33,063 bases of DNA from Deltaproteobacteria bacterium (lineage in GTDB: Bacteria; Desulfobacterota; Desulfobacteria; Desulfobacterales; UBA11574), in NCBI GenBank assembly GCA_019308685.1, contig JAFDHQ010000005.1:1-33063 (forward strand), given 5' to 3'. Of the stretch, positions 1-8,284 are shown in pieces. The notes beneath the pieces were generated by a model. The model was not told the origin of the DNA. It made no database searches and saw only the letters and a program-made list of their open reading frames with translations. Made by a program: the position numbers and the translations under genes. Position 1 is the stretch's first letter; each line of letters begins with the position of its first letter.

Positions 1-198
1 GAATGATGATGCTAACTTCTATCGTGTGGCTTCCTTTTCTCATTTCTTTCACCTGAAGACTTTTTTTAACCGATTATTTCAAATTTTGCAATATTCCATC
101 ATTCCTTATATCGGGTAAAAACATTTGATTTCGGTACAGCGGAGCGACGGCGTGTTTCTCTTGGAAACCGACTGACTGTTTGAAGGGTTTTAATTTGC

Positions 199-1149
199 AT
201 GGATTGCATTTTTGGAATCGCGCTGTTGTTCGGATTTGCCCTTTTCATGTGAGGGGCGCCGACAACCGCTCAGGCTAAAACCACTTTTATTACCATCGGA
301 ACCGGAGGGATTACCGGCGTTTACTATCCCACCGGCGGCGCCATTGCCAAAATCGTAAACAAGACCGTGGAATCTACCGGCGGGTCGGTGTTCAACGTCA
401 ATGCAATTATGTCCGGAGATTTAGAGTTCGGTGTTGTCCAGTCGGACCGACAGTTCCAGGCCATAAACGGATCTCCTGATTCTGAGTGGGCGGGAAAGCC
501 CCAAAAAGATCTCCGTGCGGTTTTCAGCATTCATCCCGAATCGATCACCCTCGTTGCTGCTGTGGATGCCGACATCAAAGACATTATGGATCTAAAAGGG
601 AAAAGAGTAAACATCGGCAACCCGGGTTCGGGTCAGCGTCAGAATTCCATTGATGCACTTACAGCGGTTGGGATAGACTATAAAAAAGACCTGAATGCAG
701 AAGGGATCAAGGCTTCCGAATCGGCCGGACTCCTTCAGGACGGCAGAATCGATGCCTTCTTTTACACGGTGGGACATCCCAATGGATCGATAAAGGAAGC
801 GACTTCCGGCAAGAGGAAGGTCCGCTTTGCTTCCATCACCGGTGTTGATAAACTGCTGGCAAAATACCCTTACTATGCCAAAGCTTTTATACCGGTTAAG
901 GTTTACCCGGGGGCTGTAAACGAAAAAGATGTCCAGACTTTTGGTGTCAAGGCCACTTTTGTCACTTCGGCAAAGGTGCCGGATAATGTGGTGTACGCCA
1001 TTACCAAAGAAGTATTTGATAATTTCGAAGATTTTAAAAAGCTGCACCCCGCATACCAGGTTTTAACCAAAGAAGGTATGCTGGAAGGTCTGTCCGCACC
1101 TATTCATCCGGGTGCAATGAAATACTACAAGGAAGCCGGTCTGAAATAA
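199..1149 (+). CDS. TAXI family TRAP transporter solute-binding protein, interrupted by in-frame TGA (250-252) in the signal peptide
   Basis: Frame from ATG199 reads MDCIFGIALLFGFALFM*GAPTTAQAKTTFITIGTGGITGVYYPTGGAIAK..., then continues as the listed ORF (GTG367). TAXI-type N-terminus (ITIGTGGxTGVYYPTGGAI) and TAXI-like body; immediately upstream of a fused TRAP permease. Confidence 0.85.
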
Positions 1150-1173
1150 ACCAAACCGGCCCTTTAAACTATC

Positions 1174-1222
1174 GGGCGGCGGAGCCGAAGCAAAAGGATG
1201 CGGGCCCGTCGCCCTTTATTAT
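1174..1222 (+). terminator. Rho-independent terminator/attenuator-like hairpin between TRAP binding protein and permease
   Basis: GGGCGGCGG (1174-1182) pairs with CCGTCGCCC (1206-1214) with one G-U pair, followed by TTTATTATT. Confidence 0.5.
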
Positions 1223-1374
1223 TAATCCTGGTATAATTGTTTTATCTCATCATGTACCATATTGTTTCAGATCTATTTTACATTTCGATTAAAACGGTCA
1301 GCCTGAATTTTTTTCCGGAATCTTTGTGTCGTATTTAACATTGGCCTACAATACTGACAGATTATGTGCTAGCC

Positions 1375-3465
1375 ATGAGCAAAAATGAAATTCATGAACA
1401 GGATGACAGCCTGGAGCAAGATGATGGGCTTGAACTTGCCAGAAAGATGGCCGAAGAAGAAGAGGGAATCAGCAGACGTCCCACGGGGTTTTCCAGATAT
1501 GTCATTCCCACCGTTGCGGTAGCTTGGAGTTTCTTCCAGCTATCCATCGCCAGCTGGCTCATCTTAGATTCCACATTTATCCGGGCCATCCATCTGGGTT
1601 TTGCCATGCTGATTGTTTTCCTTAACTATCCTTTTTTTAAAAAACCGCGTTTCGGCCTCAAATTTCTGTCTGCCACTGACAGTATCCCCATATTTGATTA
1701 TATCATAGCAATCGTGGCTGCTTTTACTGCAATTTATATCATGGTCGATTATGGGGGAATTACCACACGCTACGGAGCACCCATAACACGGGATATTGTT
1801 ATCGGTTTAGCCCTTACCGTGCTTTTGCTCGAAGCGTCACGCCGTGTGATCGGCCCGGCCCTGCCAGTTATTGCATTACTATTTTGTGGTTATGCCTTTT
1901 TTGGCCCTTATATGCCTGAAATAATTGCGTTTAAAGGGGTCTCCATGAACCGGTTCGTAGGACAAATGACCATGTCTCAAGAAGGGATTTACGGTATTCC
2001 TTTAGACGTTTCCGCTACCATTGTTTTCCTGTTCGTTCTTTTCGGCGCCATGCTCGATAAGGCGGGTGCGGGTCATTATTTTATCCAGCTGGCCTTGAGC
2101 CTTTTAGGGGGGTTCAAAGGCGGACCGGCCAAAGCTGCTATTGTGGGCAGCGGACTCACAGGAATGGTATCCGGCTCTAGCATCGCAAATATCGTCACCA
2201 CCGGAACGTTTACCATTCCCATGATGAAAAAAGTCGGCTATCCGGCCACTAAAGCAGCCGCCGTTGAAGTTGCCGCCAGCACAGACGGACAGCTGGCCCC
2301 GCCGATCATGGGGGCGGCCGCCTTTATTATTGCCGAATATGTTAATGTTCCCTATATAGAGGTGGTCAAGGCTGCCGCCATACCGGCGTTTGCCTCCTAT
2401 GCCGCCTTGTTCTATATTACCCATATTGAGGCATCCAAACTGGGATTAAGGGGGATGCCGCGCGCTGAACTCCCGGCCTTTTTCAAAACACTGATTGGCG
2501 GAGCGCATTACCTTATACCCATTGGTATGCTCCTGTATGAGCTCATCATTGTACGGCACTCACCGGAACTCGCTGCCTTTCATGCCATATGGGTCATGGC
2601 AGTTCTGATGCTATTCCAAGGTCCGGTAAAGGCGCACCTGAACAAACAACCCATCGGCCCCGCGTTCAAGCAGAGTATTATCGACATTTTTTCCTCTCTT
2701 GCCAGCGGAGCCCGAAACATGGTTGCAGTCGCCCTTGCCACCGCCGCCGCAGGAATCATAGTGGGTGTTGTGGCATTGGGGCTTGGCGGACTCATCACCG
2801 AAATCATCGACGTCATTTCCATGGGTAACGTCTACTTGATGCTGGTGATCACTGCCGTTGCAAGCCTTGTCATCGGCATGGGTCTCCCCACTACGGCCAC
2901 ATATATTGTTATGGCGTCTCTGACAGCTCCGGCCATTGTTACCATTGCAGGCTACCAGGATTGGGTGGTTCCTTTGATGTCAGCCCACCTGTTCTGTTTT
3001 TACTTTGGGATCCTGGCGGATGATACGCCTCCCGTGGGTCTGGCAGCTTATGCCGCCGCCGCTATTGCCAAGTCACCACCGATTCCAACCGGTTTACAGG
3101 GGTTTATGTATGATATCCGTACAGCTATTTTGCCGTTTATGTTCATTTTCAACAGCGATCTCATACTTCATAATATCACAAGCTGGCCCCAGGGGATTCT
3201 TATTTTTCTCATGGCATGCTTGGGTAACTTTGCATTTGCATCAGCAACTCAAAACTGGTTTGTGGCAAAGAACAAAATATGGGAAATACCTTTTTTTCTA
3301 TCCGTAACCGTGACATTAATGCGCCCGGATTTAATCTCTAAATTGATCGGTATACCCCATGGACAACGTTATTGGGCATACCCCATCGGACTTGCCATTT
3401 TTGGGCTGCTCTACCTGATGCAAAGACCGCGTATTCCCAAGACAGAACCAGCGCCTGCAGCATGA
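1375..3465 (+). CDS. TRAP transporter, fused 4TM/12TM permease
   Basis: About 695 aa, many TM helices; TRAP-fused signatures such as GSGLTGMVSGSSIANIVTTGTFTIPMMKKVGYP and GMGLPTTATYIVMASLTAPA. ATG1375 is preferred over the ORF-track GTG1366. Confidence 0.93.
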   Translation: MSKNEIHEQDDSLEQDDGLELARKMAEEEEGISRRPTGFSRYVIPTVAVAWSFFQLSIASWLILDSTFIRAIHLGFAMLIVFLNYPFFKKPRFGLKFLSATDSIPIFDYIIAIVAAFTAIYIMVDYGGITTRYGAPITRDIVIGLALTVLLLEASRRVIGPALPVIALLFCGYAFFGPYMPEIIAFKGVSMNRFVGQMTMSQEGIYGIPLDVSATIVFLFVLFGAMLDKAGAGHYFIQLALSLLGGFKGGPAKAAIVGSGLTGMVSGSSIANIVTTGTFTIPMMKKVGYPATKAAAVEVAASTDGQLAPPIMGAAAFIIAEYVNVPYIEVVKAAAIPAFASYAALFYITHIEASKLGLRGMPRAELPAFFKTLIGGAHYLIPIGMLLYELIIVRHSPELAAFHAIWVMAVLMLFQGPVKAHLNKQPIGPAFKQSIIDIFSSLASGARNMVAVALATAAAGIIVGVVALGLGGLITEIIDVISMGNVYLMLVITAVASLVIGMGLPTTATYIVMASLTAPAIVTIAGYQDWVVPLMSAHLFCFYFGILADDTPPVGLAAYAAAAIAKSPPIPTGLQGFMYDIRTAILPFMFIFNSDLILHNITSWPQGILIFLMACLGNFAFASATQNWFVAKNKIWEIPFFLSVTVTLMRPDLISKLIGIPHGQRYWAYPIGLAIFGLLYLMQRPRIPKTEPAPAA

Positions 3466-3549
3466 TATGACGGCATTCGACCCGCAGTCTATTTATCAGG
3501 GTTTTACCCTTAAAAAGGGAGGCAATGTTAGAAAATAAAGGGAAAAATT

Positions 3550-4041
3550 ATGGATGACATTAAAAAGATATTGGTTTCACTTGCTTTTACTTCTTATTCG
3601 GAAGGCCTTTTCAATTATGCCGTAAAAATTGCACAAAATTTTAATGCCGAATTGATTATCGGAAGCATCATTAACTCGCGGGATGTTTCTGCTATCGGAA
3701 TGATTGCATCCATGGGCTATGAAGTGAATAGCGAACATTACATTGGCGGCATTAAACAAGAACGAAAAACAATGCTGGAACAATTCCTGGCCAAGTCTTC
3801 CTTTAACCCCGAGAATATCCGGCTAATCTTCAAGGTCGGCAATCCCATAAATGAATTATTAAAGCTTATCGTTAAAGAAAACATCGATCTTGTCGTCATG
3901 GGGATCAAAGGACGTTCAGATCTGGAACATGTATTTGTCGGATCAGTGGCGGATAAGCTGTTTCACCGTTCTCCCGTACCGGTCCTCTCTTTTCGGGATG
4001 AAAAGAGTGCCAACCGGTTAAGAAAAAGAATAAAACTATAA
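3550..4041 (+). CDS. Universal stress protein UspA family
   Basis: 163 aa; IDLVVMGIKGRSDLEHVFVGSVADKLFHRSPVPVL matches the Usp ATP-binding signature; follows a TRAP permease gene. Confidence 0.9.
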   Translation: MDDIKKILVSLAFTSYSEGLFNYAVKIAQNFNAELIIGSIINSRDVSAIGMIASMGYEVNSEHYIGGIKQERKTMLEQFLAKSSFNPENIRLIFKVGNPINELLKLIVKENIDLVVMGIKGRSDLEHVFVGSVADKLFHRSPVPVLSFRDEKSANRLRKRIKL

Positions 4042-4102
4042 CAGGTGGATATTCTAGCCAGTCCGAGATTAACTATCATCGCGCTCTGAATAGGAGGGCA
4101 AA

Positions 4103-4588
4103 ATGTCCAAAAAGAACTTATCAAACCTATTGATAATGGTTTCTGTTATGCTATTTATCCATGCTTGGGCAATCGCCGATGACCGGTTTACTGATAACGG
4201 CGACGGAACGGTGACCGATCACCAATTGGGACTGATGTGGGCAAAAACCGACAACCAAGGTGATATTAACTGGAATCAGGCGAACTTGTGGGTAAAATAC
4301 ACCTTTCCCGATACCATCCAGACAGCCTATGATAACTGGCGGCTCCCCACGCTAAAAGAACTTCAAAGCCTGTATGTATCTGATAAAAAATACAAGGGAT
4401 ATGAAACCGATTGCGGACAACGGGTAAAGATCGTGCCGGATATAAAATTGAGTTGCGGATGGGTTTGGGCCTCTGAAACGTCAGCGATTCAAGCCTTTAT
4501 TTTTAACTTCAAACGAGGGTACCATTATTCGGATCGAATGGTGCATAAAAAAGCATACCGGGCGTTGCCCGTTCGCGATCTGAAATGA
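4103..4588 (+). CDS. Exported DUF1566 (Lcl C-terminal-like) domain protein
   Basis: Signal peptide; RFTDNGDGTVTDHQLGLMWAKT...NWRLPTLKELQSL...YRALPVRD is typical of DUF1566. Confidence 0.85.
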   Translation: MSKKNLSNLLIMVSVMLFIHAWAIADDRFTDNGDGTVTDHQLGLMWAKTDNQGDINWNQANLWVKYTFPDTIQTAYDNWRLPTLKELQSLYVSDKKYKGYETDCGQRVKIVPDIKLSCGWVWASETSAIQAFIFNFKRGYHYSDRMVHKKAYRALPVRDLK

Positions 4589-4644
4589 AATAAAAGAGAC
4601 CTCTGCAAAACGCCTAATTCGTGAAAAATCAAGAAATCGACTTG

Positions 4645-5658
4645 TTACAATTCCACGCCATCAATTTCCGCGCCGCAATTGGGGCACCGTCCATTTTCTA
4701 TCAGATTTTCCCGGACATAAAATCCCCATCGGTCAATCAGGATCTTACCGCACTGATAACAGAATGTCTTCTCTCCGCTTTCACCGGGCACATTACCGGT
4801 ATAAACATATTTTAAGCCCGCCTTTATTCCGATTTCACGAGCCACAACCAGAGTCTTAACTGGGGTTGACGGTCGATCCTTCAGCCGGTATGTGGGATGA
4901 AACCGGCTGATATGCCAGGGGGTTTCCGTGCCCAGAGTACCCGCCAGAAAGGCCGCCAGTTCTTCAAGCTCATCCATGGCATCGTTCAATCCCGGAATAA
5001 GCAATGTGGTTACCTCCACAAAAACACCGAGGGATTTCATGAGTTTTAACGTCTCTTTGACAGGCGCCAGCTTGGCCCCGCAATATGTTTTATAAAAATC
5101 ATGGGTGTAAGCTTTTAAGTCGACATTAGCCGCATCCAGATAGGGATGTATCATGTTAAGGGCTTCGGCGGTCATGTATCCATTGGTGACGAAAATATTA
5201 TTAATTCCCTTTTGGTGAGCAAGTTTGGCCGTATCATAGGCCAATTCAAAAAAAACCGTGGGTTCGGTATACGTATAGGCGATGGTTTTGCAATCCCCTC
5301 GTAAAGCGGCATTCACAATATCATCGGGCGAGAAGAAGTCACCGACAATCATTCCGTCACGATCCGACGGCATCTGGGCGATATCAGCGTTCTGGCAAAA
5401 TTGACACTTAAAATTACACCCGACGGTTGCCACGGAATAGGAAAGGCTTCCGGGCATGAGATGAAAAAGCGGCTTTTTTTCAATGGGATCGATATTACGG
5501 GCAATGAGCCTTCCGTAAACCAGGGTTTCCAGTACTCCGCCCCGGTTTTCCCTGACACCACATATTCCGCGACGGCCCTCTTTTATGATGCACCGGTGGT
5601 TGCAAAGACTGCATTTTACCTTTTTTTTCTCCAGAGGTTCATATAAATAGGCTTCCAT
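4645..5658 (-). CDS. amrS: AmmeMemoRadiSam system radical SAM enzyme (AmrS-like)
   Basis: CNFKCQFCQNADIAQMPSDRDG radical SAM CxxxCxxC motif; N-terminal CSLCNHRC and C-terminal cysteine pairs (CYQCGK, CPNCG). Confidence 0.9.
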   Translation of the reverse strand: MEAYLYEPLEKKKVKCSLCNHRCIIKEGRRGICGVRENRGGVLETLVYGRLIARNIDPIEKKPLFHLMPGSLSYSVATVGCNFKCQFCQNADIAQMPSDRDGMIVGDFFSPDDIVNAALRGDCKTIAYTYTEPTVFFELAYDTAKLAHQKGINNIFVTNGYMTAEALNMIHPYLDAANVDLKAYTHDFYKTYCGAKLAPVKETLKLMKSLGVFVEVTTLLIPGLNDAMDELEELAAFLAGTLGTETPWHISRFHPTYRLKDRPSTPVKTLVVAREIGIKAGLKYVYTGNVPGESGEKTFCYQCGKILIDRWGFYVRENLIENGRCPNCGAEIDGVEL

Positions 5659-5703
5659 AATTCGGACTCCTGCCTGAAGTTAAAAGTTGAACCTTAAACG
5701 CTC

Positions 5704-6450
5704 CTATCCGGCCGCCACACCGGTGGTATGTTTTGTTTTAATGGGCACGGCAAGGGGCCGGGTTCTGAAACGGGGAACCAGGGTAACCACCATTCCGATA
5801 AAAGCTCCGCACGGACATCTTTGTAATATGGCAAACTTTTCCAGTCTGCGGGTCATCCGGCCGGTTGCCGCCGGAAAATGACATACGGTACGCCATGATA
5901 TGGGCACATCCCCTAAAAGGGACCGAATTTTCTGTTTAAGCTCCCAGATACTGAAGAAATGAGCCCGGTTATATATGGTACTGGAAAAAATTCCTTTGAC
6001 CCGGCGCTGAACCCCTTTAACCGAATAACTATTTAGAACTCCAAGGAATATCCTGTCTTTTGCAACTCTGCTTGCCTCCTCAATCGCCTTTTTGGGATCT
6101 TCGACAAATTCCAGGGTGGTAATAAAACAGGCATGGTTAAAGGAGTTGTCTTCAAAGGGAAGATCCTCTGCAAAACCACGGTGGAGATCCGCACGATTCC
6201 CTACATTTTTTAGGGCGATGTCCAGCATATAAGGGGATGGATCAATTCCGGTTACTTCGACCCCGGCATCTATAAATGTAAGCAGGCCGGCACCGGTTCC
6301 GCAACCGATTTCCAAAACGCTCTCCCCCGGTGCAGGCTTGAGCAAATCGAGCATGAGCCGGTTTTCGAGCTCAGCAACAAACCGGTTATGAGGTTTGTCA
6401 TACCATTTTTCGTATGCCACCGCGTCATTAAAATCGAAGATATAACCCAT
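5704..6450 (-). CDS. Class I SAM-dependent methyltransferase
   Basis: VLEIGCGTGAGLLTFIDAGVEVTGIDPSPYML motif I/II; Methyltransf_11-like. Confidence 0.88.
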   Translation of the reverse strand: MGYIFDFNDAVAYEKWYDKPHNRFVAELENRLMLDLLKPAPGESVLEIGCGTGAGLLTFIDAGVEVTGIDPSPYMLDIALKNVGNRADLHRGFAEDLPFEDNSFNHACFITTLEFVEDPKKAIEEASRVAKDRIFLGVLNSYSVKGVQRRVKGIFSSTIYNRAHFFSIWELKQKIRSLLGDVPISWRTVCHFPAATGRMTRRLEKFAILQRCPCGAFIGMVVTLVPRFRTRPLAVPIKTKHTTGVAAG

Positions 6451-6568
6451 AAACAGTCATTTAAATAAATAAACTCATTTTTTCAAGGAGAAAACGACAT
6501 TTTCCAATGGATGAAATGTTTGCTTATATTTTATTCTATTTAAATGGAAACACTTTAAGGTCGATTCC

Positions 6569-6598
6569 TTGACACATAAACAATTATCATACTACTAT
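6569..6598 (+). promoter_or_regulatory. Possible sigma70-type promoter upstream of moeA
   Basis: TTGACA (6569-6574), 18-nt spacer, TACTAT (6593-6598); in the divergent intergenic region. By-eye match only. Confidence 0.3.
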
Positions 6599-6742
6599 AT
6601 CGAAATTCTGCATAACCTTTTTTCGAAACAGATAATGCGCGTTTTAGTGGTATCCTCCATTCTTCCTTTCTGATGGTGGAAACAGGTTGTCATTAATAAA
6701 TATGTATTTTCAATAAGTCATAAAATTGCCAATTTGTTGGTT

Positions 6743-7972
6743 ATGAAAGAATTTTTTAAAGTTACGGATTTAAAAAAGGTTCTGGAATACGCATCTGATT
6801 TTACTTCGGTTGAGACTGAAGACGTGCCGCTTATTGAGGCAACCGGAAGGGTTCTTGCCCAAGATATTCATGCGGATGTGGACCTTCCCGATTTTATGCG
6901 ATCCACCATGGACGGCTATGCGGTCCGTGCGTCCTCGACCTTTGGCGCATCAGAAGCAAATCCGGCCTATCTTTCCATCATAGGTTCGGTAATTATGGGA
7001 GAATCTCCCCCTTTTTCCATTGAAACCGGCCAAGCCGCTGCGATCTCAACCGGAGGCATGCTGCCGGACGGGGCCGATAGTGTTATCATGATCGAACATA
7101 CAGAAGCGGTGGACGACATAAGCATTGAGGTATACCGGAGTGTTGCTCCGGGACAGAATATACTTGAAAAGGGCGAGGATATCACTAAAAACGCTGTTCT
7201 GGTTTCCGGCGGGAAAAGACTCAGAGCCCAGGAAACCGGACTTCTGGCCGCATTTGGCCAAAACAGGGTCAGGGTTTACAAAAAGCCTGTCATCGGTATT
7301 ATCTCAACCGGAGATGAAATAGTTCCCATTGATAAAACACCGGGTCCCGGCCAAATTCGCGACGTAAACATGTACACGCTCTCCGGTCTTGTGAAAAATG
7401 CCGGGGCTGACCCGGTGTCTTTCGGAATTATTCCGGACGACTTTGATGATCTTTTGAAAAAATGTGTCCTGGCTCTCGAAAAAACAGACATGGTCTTGAT
7501 TTCAGGGGGTAGTTCCGTAGGCACCCGCGATTTTACCATCCAAGTACTCGCCGAACTTCCGGATGCCCAAATCCTAGTACATGGTATATCTATAAGCCCG
7601 GGCAAACCAACCATTCTGGCCAAATCAAGTCATCACGCCATATGGGGCTTTCCCGGACAAGTGGTTTCGGCCATGGTCGTTTTTGAAGTGGTTGTTAAGC
7701 CCTTCATTGAGCAAATCAGCGGTCTTTCCGTTAAACACAAAAAAACCATCAAACTTCATGCGCTCCTGAGCAGAAATATTTCATCTTCCCAGGGCCGAGC
7801 CGACTATATCCGGGTACGTTTGAATGAGAAAAACGGCGTGCTTTGGGCCGAGCCGATTCTTGGAAAATCAGGGCTTATAAACACAATAGTAAAAGCCGAC
7901 GGTCTAATTGAAATCGGGCTAAACACCGAAGGGCTGGATAAGGGTGCCGAAGTCGAGGTGATACCCATTTAA
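6743..7972 (+). CDS. moeA: Molybdopterin molybdenumtransferase MoeA
   Basis: MDGYAVRA, GADSVIMIEHTE, ISTGDEIVPID, GGSSVGTRDFT, SPGKPTILA. ATG6743 is a likely start (ORF track begins at TTG6734). Confidence 0.92.
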   Translation: MKEFFKVTDLKKVLEYASDFTSVETEDVPLIEATGRVLAQDIHADVDLPDFMRSTMDGYAVRASSTFGASEANPAYLSIIGSVIMGESPPFSIETGQAAAISTGGMLPDGADSVIMIEHTEAVDDISIEVYRSVAPGQNILEKGEDITKNAVLVSGGKRLRAQETGLLAAFGQNRVRVYKKPVIGIISTGDEIVPIDKTPGPGQIRDVNMYTLSGLVKNAGADPVSFGIIPDDFDDLLKKCVLALEKTDMVLISGGSSVGTRDFTIQVLAELPDAQILVHGISISPGKPTILAKSSHHAIWGFPGQVVSAMVVFEVVVKPFIEQISGLSVKHKKTIKLHALLSRNISSSQGRADYIRVRLNEKNGVLWAEPILGKSGLINTIVKADGLIEIGLNTEGLDKGAEVEVIPI

Positions 7973-8032
7973 TCCCGAAGTCAAGGGCAAGAATTCTATA
8001 AAAATAATTTGGGGAGCGAAGCGACATCATTA

Positions 8033-8143
8033 TTCGACGTTCAACGTTGGACGTTCAATGTTTACCCGCCTTCGGCGGCGCCAGAGGCGACCAGGGTTCG
8101 ATGTTCAGTCTGTTCGATGTTGAACGTTCATCTTTCAAAAAAA
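8033..8143. repeat. Intergenic 7-bp-period array (TTCRAYG consensus) split by a GC-rich hairpin
   Basis: TTCGACG TTCAACG TTGGACG TTCAATG (8033-8060), CCGCC-TTC-GGCGG hairpin, then TTCGATG TTCAGTC tg TTCGATG TTGAACG TTCATCT. Confidence 0.7.
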
Positions 8144-8284
8144 AACTTATTGCTTTTTGGGCTTAGCTCCAATTGGAATAACGGAGTAATTCAGTAATGA
8201 AATGATGGGTCTGACCTCATGAACCAATAGCGATTAAAAGATTTTTAAATTCAAACAATTGTAAAATTTCCGAGACGAAATATT

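Noticed and set aside
245-290. Selenocysteine insertion at TGA250
   Set aside because: Sec in a signal peptide is implausible and I saw only a weak 3+2 bp hairpin after the TGA, not a convincing bacterial SECIS.
4596-4615. GAGACCTCTGCAAAACGCC resembling an IS terminal repeat
   Set aside because: Only one copy in the window and no transposase; cannot be supported.
6451-6742. Possible molybdenum-cofactor riboswitch upstream of moeA
   Set aside because: AT-rich leader without a recognisable Moco-type multi-stem architecture.
8009-8197. 62-aa ORF MGSEATSLFDVQRWTFNV...
   Set aside because: Translation of the heptad-repeat DNA and hairpin; no RBS or family support.
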